Below are positions 13,421 to 24,900 of a stretch of DNA of 64,000 nt, piece by piece. Numbering within the stretch: position 1 is the stretch's first letter; each line of letters starts with the position of its first letter. The stretch is from contig OU964921.1 in assembly GCA_918807975.1 (NCBI GenBank), positions 44,232,498-44,296,497 on the forward strand, in the 5' to 3' direction. Source of the DNA: Aplidium turbinatum. Its lineage: Eukaryota; Chordata; Ascidiacea; Aplousobranchia; Polyclinidae. Made by a program: the position numbers and the translations under genes. The notes under the pieces are model-generated. The model was given only the letters and a program-made list of their open reading frames with translations, did not search any database and had not been told where the DNA came from.

Positions 13421-14082
13421 GCCCTGCAAGTAGTCTGTGCATAGTTTTCAGGCTTAAGTTCTTATAGAAGCTTTCTCAATCTGGGAATAAAGCTGTTTAC
13501 AAGCAATTAATGAAACCAACCTTCCATCTGGCCAGTTTGAAGTTTTGAGTTCATTGAAGTAAAATACGATTGCCTTTGTGGCTTCATCATGTGACTGTAA
13601 AAAGTAATTGTGTGCAGCTAGTAAAAGTAGTCCTTTTTACATTAATTCAGCATCTGCAGACGTTCTATCAAAGTAAAAAAGTCAACTTTGCCAGCTGGGC
13701 TAGACAAGAGGATGATTGGCCAAGAAAGCATGAGTGCGTGATGTGGCAATTAAAAATCAAAACTAATTATTCTATGACCCGTCAAACATGTAATAAAATT
13801 AAAGATAACCTTCGCTGGGTTAGGCCATGAAAATGTATGTACAGTGCAAGCAAAGCTGCTTGTTTTCGCTTTGTTCGATTATTTTAATTCACTTTGAATT
13901 CGAAATGTTGATCAACACTTCTGACAAAACTACACAATAAACATTCACTACAATTAGAACACTCAAAGCCTAGTAGACCAAAGCAGGACAAATTAAAGCA
14001 AATATAGTTACAACAACTATCCAAGAATCCTTTGCAATCTATTTTACCCTTGGTGAGATCTTCAGAAAGTTCTTATTCAAAT

Positions 14083-15470
14083 CAGGGATTGCTAACTTTG
14101 CAAATTTCGATAAAGCGATGGACACTAGAAGGGTCAGCGCTGTTAACGCCCGAAAATGAAAAAGGCAAAAGCGCGTGTCAATTACGCTGTTGAGAAGTCG
14201 CCTTTTCTAGATATCCCTGCTGTGAAGCTAAAATAAGGTCTTGAAAGTGGGCACTCCTAGGCATCTTCCCTAGCAACGCCCATAGCAACAACTAATGTCT
14301 GGCCTTGTTTATAACTTAAGATCATCATTTTAAAGCAAACTTTTGCTGTTAGTCATCCAAGACTATTGAGTATTGAACACAGCTTTAGTTTTCATATTTA
14401 ATTGATTATTGCATCACTTTTGGGCAAGTTTTAGTCATCAAAAATAGGAAATAAAAAAAACATGAAAACATGTAAGAAAATTCAATTTCGTGGTATTGCT
14501 AAACACAGAAAGTTGGATAAGGTTGGTTGTAAGTCTAACAATGGTGGTAGACTTGATGAACTGTTACTGTAACACAAGTGTAACCTTTCCTGTAACACCA
14601 GAAAGCCATCCAACAACAGAAGATCAAAGCCCCTTTGCCAACCTTCAACTTCAGCAAAAAAAATTAGGAAAACAAGACAGTAACAAAATCTCTGCAAATT
14701 CAGAAATCTGCCAAATACTCGACAAGTTTTGACTTGACAAATCAAGAAAAAGAAGCTTTGACACAACTAAGGCCAGGAGAAAAACATTAAAAGCACTTAA
14801 GAAAAAATTAAAAACCCAAGCAGAGGCAAAAAAGGGTCTACTTATGATAAAGGAGGCTTTAAGGTGTTGAAAATGTTTATTGTTGTTTTTCGTAAAATGT
14901 GATTTTTGACCAAGTATCAAATTTTAATCCCATATATCTCTTTCATTTATTTGCCAATCGCTTTCACATTTTTAACACTATCAGACAGAGTAAACATGCA
15001 AAGCCTTTGGTCAAATAATTTTGGAACTTTTGTTCATGATGCTGTCGGCACTCATTTGTTTCATGTCCAAGGATCAAAAATTTTTGAAAAAATGCAACAA
15101 TTCGAATAACTTTTTATTTTCTCAAAATATCTTCATTTCCTTCCATAGAGCTTTAGTCTTGATACTTATAAACATTCTGTTAAAATTTGATTTAAATCCA
15201 GTAAGTGGTATTAAAAAGTATTTATGTTTAAAATTTGTGTATTTTATACCACTTGGTGGCGGTTTGGAGAAAAACAGCCACATTTTCAAAACTTTTTTGC
15301 TTTTTTTAAATTGTTTTATCTTCAAGCATCATTTTAAAAACAAGAAACGGGTTGTATGTTAAGAAATCCACATTTTAGTTTGTGCAGTAATGATGCAGTG
15401 ATGATGCAGTAACCCTCCTATTGTCCACTTCAAAACAGAGTCAGCAATCCCGTTGTTCTAGATATCCCTG
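14083..15470. mobile_element. hAT-type element, 1.4 kb, 8-bp TSD ATTCAAAT
   Basis: The right end reversed starts CAGGGATATCTAGAACAACG. The left end starts CAGGGATTGCTAAC, like the right end with about 20 bp missing. ATTCAAAT lies at 14075-14082 and 15471-15478. Another internal end-like motif (AGATATCCCTG) occurs at about 14209-14219. Short lysine-rich frames at 14490-14870 match nothing I know. It sits in intron 2 of fucosyltransferase B. Confidence 0.85.
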
Positions 15471-15726
15471 ATTCAAATAGAATAAAAAACTTGCCCAATT
15501 CTAAAAAATATTTTGCAAAATTATATTTTTTTCAATGACCTTGGATCTGTCGTAAGTGATATGACATTTCTTACAGTCTGCACTGTTCACAGCTTGAGGT
15601 ACTGGGTTTCCAAATGGAAAATCCCACACAATTATGGTGTATTCTTGCCAAAATTGAAATTTCGTTTTTGGTAAAAGAAAAATGCTTTAATAAAATGACT
15701 GTAAAAAGAATTCTTTATATACAATA

Positions 15727-15942
15727 TACAGGGTGGGCCAAAAGTAGGCTTACAGTTAAAAAAAAGTAGGGTTTGGGTCTAAAAGTAAATTTATTGTTTT
15801 CATGTGGGTACTTTTAAATTTAACCAGATAATTTGAAGCAAGCTTCATCTGACCAGATGATTTTGTCCAACATTTCAACTTGTTCTCCAACAAATTGGTC
15901 AAAGTTTAATTACTGTAAGCTTACTTTTGTCCCACCCTGTTA
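15727..15942. mobile_element. Mariner-like MITE
   Basis: Inverted ends CAGGGTGGGCCAAAAGTAGG and CAGGGTGGGACAAAAGTAAG enclose about 210 bp with no coding capacity. The flanks are TA-rich, though the TA duplication is not clean. The end sequence resembles mariner termini. It lies in intron 1 of fucosyltransferase B. Confidence 0.75.
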
Positions 15943-16198
15943 TATGTTGTAGAACAGACAACAAACATTAATCACATCTGTAAAGTGAGATTTTCGCATA
16001 GATTCCACAATTTTAGGATGTTTTTCTGAGCTTTATAATCGCTGAAAGCGTCAAAAAGACTGATTTTCCGTCTGGGTACTCGATAGTTATACACAACACA
16101 TTTACTGTATATGCTTATGTGAAAAGTAAGTAGAGCATAATTTCTTTCGCAGTTTACAAAATCAAGTTTAAAGGTTATTCAAGTTGAAATAATACAAC

Positions 16199-16328
16199 CA
16201 GAGGAGTAGCCGGCTCAAAATATCGAGGGAGGCGGGGAAATAAGTATCTTTTGCCCAAGTTAGAGTCCGGAATCGGGCCACAGAAGACGGCGCAGGGGAG
16301 ATGGAAATTGCCACTGACTACGCCTCTG
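16199..16328. mobile_element. 130-bp hAT MITE with 8-bp TSD AATACAAC
   Basis: Ends are CAGAGGAGTAGCCGG and CAGAGGCGTAGTCAG. AATACAAC lies on both sides (16191-16198 and 16329-16336). It lies 12 bp inside intron 1 of fucosyltransferase B, just past the exon 1 donor. Confidence 0.9.
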
Positions 16329-16921
16329 AATACAACATACCACTTGCTGTGCATTTTCCAAAGCCGCGTTTAGATGCCTTGTCAAAGTTGAAAGTCTAGA
16401 TTCCGAATCTGTAGTGGTAATGGTGTTGAGCTGGTTTTAGTTTTTGGTGAAACTGGTAATAAAAATTTGTTTGATAACAACAAATGTGGTGTTTCAATTG
16501 TATGTGGCAATGTTGAATTTATGAAATTGCTCTTCAACGTTAACGAAGAATCAGCTTGAGAGGATTTTCTCATGACGTTTTCGTCAGTTTTCAAACCTGG
16601 ATGCGTTGTTCGATTGTCTGAGATATTAAAGGAGTAGATTCCCATAAGAAGAATTCCAGAGCAGATTAAAAGGATCAGGACCATGCGTTTTCTTCGTGAT
16701 TCTAATAGTTTCATAATTTTGTATGCCATGGCTTTTGGTCTTTGATAAATAAATTCAAACATAGGAACGAAATGGTTGGAACGCTTGGTCAATCTACAAT
16801 TAAAGGCCCAAAATGTGAATACTAAACTCATGTTCAACACATTTCGAAAACTATACTGAATAATTCAATCCCACTGAAGATGACGACAGTTTTGTTGTCG
16901 AAACGTTTGCTGAACATTAAG

Positions 16922-18234
16922 TGCAGTATCTACACTTTGATCTCATTATTTTTGATCACAGTACATTCAAACAGTTACAAGATATTTGTTAATTAGTGCA
17001 GTTGATCGGATAAAATCATAATTCCTTACAGAAAACTAACAAATATGTTCAACTTAGTCCAAGTTGGAATTTTTGAAATAAATTTTTGATAGAATGAATT
17101 TTTTGTATAGTAATGTAGTTATTTCTAAACGAAACCAACAGAAATTTTATTTTACGTCATACGAAGTTCTAAACAGTCTTATTTTTTATATATTTATATT
17201 ATTTTTATTGATATTTTATTTATTTACAAGCTCCTGCATGGTAGGCAACTGAAGGCAGTTATGCAGCTTCCTTGAACAAAAACATTAGAAGCCTTTTTTG
17301 AAGATTGAGGCCAGTTTCTTCTATGTCGGGTGAGACACTTAAACACAAATGAAATTTGTGCTTAAAAATTTATTATGGAAATTGCTACATATAATTGTCT
17401 GTACTATATTATATACATATAGGCTAAATAACAAACAGCTATTCCCATTAAATGTGCCATGGTTACGTAGAGATACTGCTATCACTACTGTGACAGTCTA
17501 ACTGAAATTTTCTAAAATTGCTTTAATTTTTGCTGACTCGTGACGATACAGAAAGTTATTGTTGCCTTGGAGCCCAAATCAACACACTTCCAAGACACCT
17601 CCAACACACCTCCAAGACACCCCAACACACATCCAAGACACCCCCAACACACCTCCAAGACAAACTCACTGCATACAAAGAATAAGCGGTGGTTTCATCA
17701 CGTTTCTGAGGACTTTAAAAAAAATTATGGCCCCCTGAAATTATCGCGGGCCTAGGTCCAAAAGCACCTCATGGACACCCTTATCAACGCTACTGAGTAT
17801 ATGGTATTGGCCTACTTTCCTACTTTTGCTTTCTATTTCAAGGACTGTGTACTGCTAGTAAACTAAGCTGCAAAAACTGATGCATGCAACAGCTAAATTT
17901 CGGATTCAATGTGTTCCATCTTTTTCGTTAGTCTAGGATCAAAAGTATATTCTTTACTTGCTCTTCTGCTAATTAGGTTATCTATAAAAAGTGTCTAATT
18001 CCAATTATAAATTGTTGTACACGTAAAAGGGTTATAACATTTATTTTTAAGCATTATATATTGTAGCCTACAAACCATTCAAATTAAGTACTGTAGGCCA
18101 GCTTAACTTAAAAGCTCTGCATAATAAAAACACCGATAGAGCAAGAGCCTGCGTGATGCTCTGGGCTACGGTCGTGTGACACACGATGAAGAAGAACACC
18201 GATAAATTACGCGAAGTGAGACATTGAAAACTGA
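16922..18234. other. Non-coding spacer with a short minisatellite
   Basis: No gene is recognisable. The only structured part is the tandem repeat at 17579-17667. Confidence 0.4.
17579..17667 (+). repeat. Minisatellite, about 20-21 bp unit, four copies
   Basis: Units of the type CCAACACACCTCCAAGACAC repeat with small length changes. The threonine- and histidine-rich reading frame across it (17540-17755) is a product of the repeat. Confidence 0.85.
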
Positions 18235-18364
18235 TGACAGAGTCCAGGGGCGGATCTACCGGGTGGGCCTGCTTGGTACAGGCCCACCCAGATTGACAGT
18301 GGGCCCACCCAAAATCAGATTCATGAAAAAAAACGCATTAATAAGTATAAAGACTTAGCTAAAC

Positions 18365-19276
18365 GTGAGCTGTTTGCCGTGTGTGTGCAGTTCCTTCACG
18401 GAGGTGTCATCAAAGAGCGGGCAGTGGGCTTTGTTGCGACCGCAGACTTGTCCGCAAAAGGAATACCGGTATCAGAAAAATTATGGAGGTGCTTCAACCA
18501 ATAAAATTGGGTCCTGCTCTCTTTGTCGGGTTCTGTTTCAATGGAGCATCGCTCATGTCGGGATACACGGGAGGGGTTCAGGTTATTTTGAAAAAAACAT
18601 TTCCAAAAGCCATCTATGTACACTGCAACTCGCATTGGCTTAACTTAGTGGTTTGCACCGCTGCTAAAGCGTCCGGACATGTGAGCACATCGTTAATCAA
18701 ATACACAGCTTTTTTACCGGGGCCCACCGGCACTCTCGCTTGATGGAGATACAAAAGGAAATGCATCCCAACCGGCAGACTATGGAGCTGGAGCGCTCAT
18801 GTGACACCAGGTGGAGTTCAAAATCAGGGTCAGTGCATAAGATATTGCAGTTGCTTGATGTATTACTGGAGGCTCTGGTTGGCTTTTCCGAAACCAGTGG
18901 ACAAACGAAAATAGAAGCAGAACAGCTCCTGCAGCAGATGCAAACGAAAAAATTCGTTTTCATGCTTGTGACTTTTTGCAAACTGTTTGAAAACAGCGAT
19001 TTTGCCACCAAGGGCCTGCAGAGCTCAACACTTTGTGTGACAGACTGTATATCACTGATTGAAACACTGAAAGCTACATATGCAACTTTCCGCGAGGATT
19101 CGAAGGGTGACTTTGGTGAGGTGCTCAAACTGACAGAAGAACTGATGGTAAAATATGAGATAACTAACTGGGACGTGGTTACTTCTCGTGAACGCAAGCT
19201 GCCTTCGAAGTTTCACAAGTCTGTTGTCACTACAACGCTGGAAAAATGTCGGTTGTCAAGAGCAATGAGGATTTAA
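18365..19276 (+). pseudogene. hAT transposase, N-terminal and central part (ZMYM-like lineage)
   Basis: The 18381-18743 frame has FNGASLMSGYTGGVQ followed by YVHCNSHWLNLVV, the catalytic region of hAT transposases of the DUF4371 type. The 18740-19276 frame continues with SCDTRWSSKSGSVHKILQLL and then a helical region. Frames change at about 18740, and the coding sequence is cut at 19316 by the giant palindromic element. The C-terminal dimerisation domain resumes at 36643. Confidence 0.85.
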
Positions 19277-19397
19277 GGGCGCTGTGGAACTGTATTCGTG
19301 ACAGGCCGATAACGGAAGTAGTAAGTAAATGTTAGTTTCGACTTGTAAATGTAATAACCCAATGTAGTGACGGTAGCCAGAGCCAATTTTCGGCCGA

Positions 19398-19590
19398 TTT
19401 GAGCAGGCGGTTGATTTGAATCAGGAAGTGACAAAATGTAGTTCGGCTAGATTGTGAGCATATTTTTCTGGGTCCAGCTCATTTTGAACTTCCTGCGCAT
19501 TGTGAACGGATTTTTTTTTGGGACAATATTGTGAGCACACGATTTGAGCGGGCAATAACGGTTGATTTGAACCAGGAAGTTGCAAAAAGA
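19398..19590 (+). promoter_or_regulatory. Subterminal direct repeats upstream of the zinc-finger gene
   Basis: Two related blocks of about 45 bp, at 19398-19440 and 19541-19590, each run GATTTGAGC(A/G)GGC, then GGTTGATTTGAA, then CAGGAAGT. Three ATTGTGA(G/A)C motifs lie between them. The right arm has the same array inverted. Their place just inside the termini and before the TATA box suits transposase or regulator binding; that role is inference. Confidence 0.5.
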
Positions 19591-19607
19591 AGCTTTGAGA
19601 AGAGTTG

Positions 19608-19615
19608 TATAAAAA
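19608..19615 (+). promoter_or_regulatory. TATA box of the left-arm zinc-finger gene
   Basis: TATAAAAA lies 78 bp before the predicted start codon at 19693, with no nearer TATA-like site. The same motif occurs in the right arm. Confidence 0.65.
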
Positions 19616-19692
19616 GCGAGTAGATTTCATGCCGGCTATATGGGTGCCTTGAAAGAAGTCAATGCAAAATTGTATGAAGTTGGTGCAAAATT

Positions 19693-21491
19693 ATGGAATC
19701 GAACTCATTGAACAGGTGAGTGTTATTTTTTGCTTTTTCTTTATTCAAATTCAGTTGGTTTCTAAAACATTCATTTCGTTAGATTTTTAGATGAATGCTC
19801 GCGAGATTATGAGTGCGACAGGTGTCATAAGGCATTTAAAGAAGAGAGTTCTCTCCATTCTCATGTGGAGTTATCGTGTCTTTTCTGTCAAATCTGTGGG
19901 GTAATGTTTGGAAGGTATTTATTTTCCTTGTTTTGATGTTTGTTGGGATTAGGGTGTGTGTGTATCATTCTTTGTTTCCCTGAAATTTTGGTCAGTTTCA
20001 AGTCTTTTCATGAAAATAAAATTGTGTGTGGGTGATAATAAGTTTTTTTTTTTTCGTTGATAGTGTTAAAAGCAAGGACAAACACAACCATGCATGTAAG
20101 AGATGTCGCTTCTGCGAAAAGCAACTATCATCCAAATGGGTAGTGAAAAAACACGAAAGAAGGTGTGGAGTGTGTCGGAGATGTAGTGTTTCTTTTGAGA
20201 GGTGGGTTGTGTGTTTAAATTTGATATGGTTTATGATTGTGTGGGTTGATTGTTTTTTGTTTTTTTTCAGCCGAGAGGAGAAGCTCTCCCACAAGCACCT
20301 CCCAACTGTTCACAAATGTCCAACATGCGGACGAATCTACAAACACAAGAAAGGACTGAATGAGCATTCAAGAATAAAACACCGCCCTTCAGCACCCGAA
20401 ACAATCCAGGAACCAGATATTTGGTAGATATGTATTTTAATTTCTTTTTTTGTAGAGAGTGTCTCATGTGGTAAAGTTCGCTTTAGTGTCATTTATTTTC
20501 TTGAAACTAAGCAAATTTTTTTAGAGGAGAGAACCTCCCCTCTCGTATGATAAACCTGTGGGTTATTCTAAATACAAAATACTTAAAAAAAAAAATGAAA
20601 TAAATGTTAAAATAATGTTAGTTAAAAGACTAAGCATACGTCTGAAGTGTAATGAAAATGATTTGCAGGGGCAATGTTTCTAATGGGGAGATGTACGAGG
20701 TCGCGGAGAAACTGTCACAGAACAGAAAGAGGTGGGTTTTTTTTTTAACGTTTGTGAGCCTGTGTTTTTGTGTCTTAAACACGTTTTTTTTTTTTTTTTT
20801 AATTTTTTTTTTTTTGGAAAAATAGGAGAACTTATATTTAAAAACATTCAATTAGAATTTGCAATCATTTTAAAGTCGAAATAAATGTTAAAATAATGTT
20901 AGTTAAAAGACTAAGCTTGTGTTTATGATGAAATATTTATTAAATAGTGAACAGAACGAGGAAGCTTTCACAGACATTCAAGTCTTAGAAGAAAGTAATC
21001 TGGTGGATTTCTTTCATTCCGACTCGCAGATTGTGGGACTTCAAGAAGACTGGAGGTAAACCTGCAGTATGTTTGACTCACTATTTTGTTAGCCCATGTC
21101 TAATTCACCTTGTAGAAAAATAAAATTAACTTCGTCTTACCAGTTTGTATGTGATTCCTTCAACGAGAAAGATTTCTTTTGTATATGATTCCTACAATGA
21201 GAAAGATTTGTTGTGTATTCCATATTTTTTGTTTTATTTTCTTTATTTTTTTTAAGGAAAGTTATCGAGGAATTCGACCTTTCTTGGATATGGAGCCAAG
21301 AGCATCCTATCGAGGATTCAATCAACCTCCAGTCAAATGATCCTACTAACGAGTGGGATATCAGAAGTTGTGAACACCAAGGGTGCGACGCGCAATGTCT
21401 CTGCGAACTTTTTAATTCATTTAAGGAGGATGAAACTCTACCTCAATCACCAATCGATTTGTTTAGTGATAAATTTTGGAGTGTTCATTAA
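19693..21491 (+). CDS. Five-finger zinc-finger protein of the giant palindrome, left copy, seven exons
   Basis: Predicted exons are 19693-19715, 19783-19914, 20064-20201, 20271-20423, 20669-20731, 20948-21055 and 21257-21491. All six introns have GT/AG ends and are phase 2, and the sum is 284 codons including the stop. Residues 19-135 form five fingers of type C-x2-C-x12-H-x3-6-C/H: C19/C22/H35/C40, C43/C46/H59/C63, C66/C69/H82/C86, C89/C92/H105/H112 and C114/C117/H130/H135. Fingers 2 and 4 are completed only across splice junctions, which supports the model. Residues 150-283 are acidic and aromatic with a CEHQGCDAQCLC cluster and match no family I know. If intron 4 (weak donor GTAGAT) is not spliced, a stop at 20425 gives a 149-residue protein of the fingers alone. 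Likely a nuclear DNA-binding protein; its role in transposition is unknown. Confidence 0.7.
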
Positions 21492-21498
21492 TCGTGTC

Positions 21499-21504
21499 AA
21501 TAAA
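21499..21504 (+). promoter_or_regulatory. Polyadenylation signal of the zinc-finger gene
   Basis: AATAAA begins 8 bp after the stop codon at 21489-21491. The mirrored signal lies at 32052-32057. Confidence 0.65.
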
Positions 21505-22084
21505 TATTATACCGTCGTTGTTGTGTTCTGTATTATCGAAATATACCACACACAAATTGTCAACAGTTTGTTTTATTGCACTGCACAAGCGAAGAAATTG
21601 TAAGCGAAGTTACACAGCAATTAAATCACAGCAAATTATCAAAATTAATACACAGTAATGTCCTTCATATTTGATTTTGGTTTGGTAAGTAGGTATCATC
21701 TTGCAGGTATTTCTTTTGAAGAGATTTTGTTTGTTAGGTAATTAAAATATCAATACTGTTGGATCTTGACTTTTCTTACTCATAATATATTGTTTTACGT
21801 TATTTCTACGTACTTTGTTTCTGTACTGGTCCTTGTTCTACTGATTACTTCGTTGGCGTGTTTTGTCCTTCTGGCTGTTCTCTATTTTGTGTTGCTTGTT
21901 GTTGTGAGCTACCTGCCTTCATTTTTAGTATGTTTTAAGTTGGGGTGGCCGCATTTTAAGTTGGTTAAAACTTTATCAATAAAGTCATCTTTAGTTTCAT
22001 GACAACCAACATAAAAATATCAATCTCACAAAATAACTAATGTAGTGTTGTTGATTTAAACTGCATATCTTTTGGTTCTAGGCA

Positions 22085-22420
22085 TATAGAACATCACGAT
22101 TTGAAATACCAACGCAAAATATATCAAAATCATGGACACAGTAATATTGCCAACATTAACATACGGAGCAGAAACATGATCATTCACAAAACAACAAACA
22201 AGAAAACTGGCAGCGGCGTAAAGGAACATGGAAAGAATAATATTAAACATAGATAGAAAAGACAAGATGAGAAATAATTAAAGTCATCAGAAACAAAACT
22301 TTTATCAAAGATGTTATAGAAACAGCAACAAACCTAAAGTGGCAATGGGCGGGACATGTAGCAAGAATGACAGACAACAGATGGGCCAAGATAACCACAG
22401 AATGGACACCAAGATACTGC
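22085..22420 (+). mobile_element. LINE 3' remnant (C-terminal RT tail) in the left arm
   Basis: Translation across a few stops and shifts gives LPTLTYGAETWSFTK, then RNMERIILNIDRKDK, then WQWAGHVARMTDNRWAK, the conserved tail after the RT domain of many LINEs. The same decayed piece is mirrored at about 31120-31480, so it entered before the arms were duplicated. Confidence 0.75.
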
Positions 22421-23311
22421 ATGCGTATGGACCTTAAAATTATAGATCGATTAATATGTAGGATTTAATTAAGATAATTTCATAAAAGTTTTGTTAACTT
22501 TTTATCGGTTTTGTTGTAGCCATGTTTTTTTCTTAAAGCTGTTTGCTTGCAGGAATAGAGTTTTCACTGTTAGTTCTGATGGATAAGTCTATTGGTTCGA
22601 TTCCAGGTCTTTCCGAATACTGTGTGTTCCCTTCCTTCATAACTTGTCATTGATTGGTGGGATATTTTGGTGGTTTTATTGGTATATGAGGTTTCACTGT
22701 TGTTTCGATTGTTTAGGTTGATTGAAGATTTCGTTGTAGCCTACTTTGATGAGTCTTTTGATCTGTGGATCGGTTTTAGTTTATTGTAAGGCAAATGATC
22801 AAAGGGTTGGTTATAATTATTATAATCTATGACTTGTCGAAAAAGCTTAATAAATACTGTATTTAATCATCTTGAACAGTAATAAAGACTGCATTTTTTT
22901 TTTCGGTTAATGTTGGTTTCGGTAAACCTTTATTATACCAGGTCTCCGTTTCGCTGTAACAGTGGTTTCAGCTAAACCTTTATAGTAACGTTTGATAAAT
23001 GTAACTATTCTGGAATAATGATGTAGGCCTAACTTTAGGCTTATCATGTAGGAATAACATTTAGGCCTACGATTTTGTTTTATGATTCTTATTACAATTA
23101 AACCATTCTATGATAATAATAACATGACGATGCAACTCAACACACAACCACTAAATTAAGACAAAGAACCTCCTGCTTTGGTATTGTTCAGTTTAAATCT
23201 GTGTAGCTTGTCAGGTTCATAACTTAGCTAAGCATTTGTTTGATAAACATCATTGAAACGGTGGTTTACAACAACTTACCTGGAAATTAAATTTTGGTTT
23301 TATGATGTCAT

Positions 23312-23921
23312 TTAACCCTTAGAAGGTTGGGCTCCTGGAGTCTTTGCTCAGTTTGGGGTGGGGGCTGTCGATTCTTCTTATGCTTTAGGAGTGATATCTC
23401 TGTTATTTTTTAAGGCACGGTTTCAAAATTTTGGATTCACTTTTTAAAAGTATTCACGCTGAGCATATTTAAAAATTAAAACTATGTGAATTTTAGAACT
23501 GCTCATAGACGTTGAAATGTTGAGGTGACTTATGACTGTGATTGCAGCGTGAGTTTACACATCATTTTTTGGTAGAGTAATGAAGAACATGCATTGCGAT
23601 GTTGTGATTAAATTTTTTTTACATAATTTTACATAAACAGTTAGGATTAACAAGACATGGGCCAAATTAATTACTTTCATCCAGCTGGTGGGAAAATTTT
23701 GAATAACAGAATATGAAATATTTCAGAGGATGTGCTGAGAAATGCATTATATCTCTCAATCTATAACTTTTAATCGCTCAAAATTTCAGCTCAATAGAGG
23801 TGAATAAAAGCTAGAAAAAGTCAAGAAATCTCGTAGTCGCAGCCTCAGTAGTTTTAGAGATACACTTGTTGATACAAAAAAGTTGAATTGACAGCCCCCC
23901 CCCCAACCTTCAAAGGGTTAA
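23312..23921. mobile_element. TTAA MITE in the left arm only, with empty site in the right arm
   Basis: Ends TTAACCCTTAGAAGGTTGGG and TTAACCCTTTGAAGGTTGGG match the copy at 12505-13101. The mirrored site in the right arm (near 28680) reads ATGTCATTTAAAGC with a single TTAA, which directly demonstrates a TTAA duplication and a recent insertion. Confidence 0.95.
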
Positions 23922-24339
23922 AGCTTATAAGAATAATAGCTTTTTCAAAACAACGTTACTCTAAGTTTGTTATTGTTTGTTTGTACGAATAAATTTTACA
24001 TTTTTATCTTAGATGATGCTAATACCAGCTAAGCAATCAACATTCCCTTTATGCAATGATATAACCCAAATTAACAGCTATAGAACAAATTGTTGCAACA
24101 TAATAATACTTCTACATTCTGACAACTAGAAAACAAAATCAACAAACCTAAAGCAAACTACATCACAAATTGTTACCTAAACTTAAGACAAGCATGAAAA
24201 AATGCAAACTCTAGCAGAATGCGAGCACAAATTTTGCAACACACAATGACACCTGATGATAAAAACACACAAACAAATCTTCGAACACAGATTTTAACGT
24301 TACAAATTATGCAACAGAAACTTGTGCTATTTTGTTGTA

Positions 24340-24900
24340 GTTTCTTAAGCTTGTAAAAATAAAATTGTAATTTGCTGAAAATATTTTTAAGTTTGTAAAA
24401 GAAAATTTAAGTTTGTGACTTAAAATAATTTTTTCATGTGCATGTCTTTCAGAGGTAAACTTTCAGATTACAATTTGTTGAAACTATTTTTTTTTACTTT
24501 CAGTTTGTAAGTTATGGAACTTATAAGTTTGTTGTTTGTTAAAACTATTTTTTTCAGTTGTAAATTATGGAGCTTAAAAGCTTGCACCTAGTCAGTTAAT
24601 TTTTGTTTTGATTTGTCAATCATACAACTTAAAAGTTTGTAGTTTGTTAAAAAATATTTTTAGTTGTTGGTTTTTACAATGAAAGCTTTGTGATTTATTA
24701 AAATTATTTTTTTCATTTTTTGCAAGTAACAGAACTAACATTTTTAATTTCTTAGAATAATTTTTTCGTGTCAATAATTTTAGAGCAAAAACTTTCAGTT
24801 TACAGTTTGTTGAAATAATTCTTTTATTTCTCTCAAGGATAATACATCTACTTCTTTATTTATTTTTTATATGCTACACAATTCAGTTTGTAATGTTTTA
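24340..24900 (+). repeat. Degenerate AT-rich repeat in the palindrome arm
   Basis: A loose unit of about 70-100 bp containing AAGTTTGTAGTTTGTTAAAA and a run of T recurs about five times with many changes. It is mirrored at about 27750-28260. No coding signal. Confidence 0.5.

Larger units (their letters stand above)
13521..16729 (-). pseudogene. Fucosyltransferase B: partial GT10 alpha-1,3-fucosyltransferase gene, exons 1-3
   Basis: This is the paralogue of the gene at 43948-57583. Exon 1 (about 16341-16729) starts at an ATG giving MAYKIMKLLESRRKR, followed by a signal-anchor helix (MVLILLICSGILLMGIYSF) for a type II Golgi enzyme. Exon 2 (15540-15643) encodes VWDFPFG ending in CHITYDRSK. Exon 3 (13521-13594) encodes AIVFYFNELKTSNWP. 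Exon 3 has the same 74-nt length as in copy A. Exon 1 needs a frame change near 16382 to reach the conserved end (LNAALENAQQV) and its donor GTATGT, and exon 2 is one base shorter than in A, so the gene is probably non-functional or mis-assembled. Exons 4 and 5 (catalytic C-terminus) are not found in the 13.5 kb downstream. They are lost or lie beyond the left edge. Confidence 0.7.

Noticed and set aside
1853-16911. Hammerhead ribozymes at the CTGANGATG...CGAAACG hairpins
   Set aside because: An extra U separates the core from stem II and no correct stem I/III closure was found, unlike the exact cores at 52359 and 53037.
20630-20851. Lysine-rich frames over poly-A/poly-T tracts (also 35067-35322)
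   Set aside because: They are antisense or shadow frames of intron 5 of the zinc-finger gene and consist of homopolymer tracts.
21766-22002. 78-codon hydrophobic ORF, also present mirrored at 31554-31790, as a membrane protein gene
   Set aside because: Its presence in both arms follows from the arms being copies. It has no signal of selection or splice context, and low-complexity T-rich DNA gives such frames by chance.
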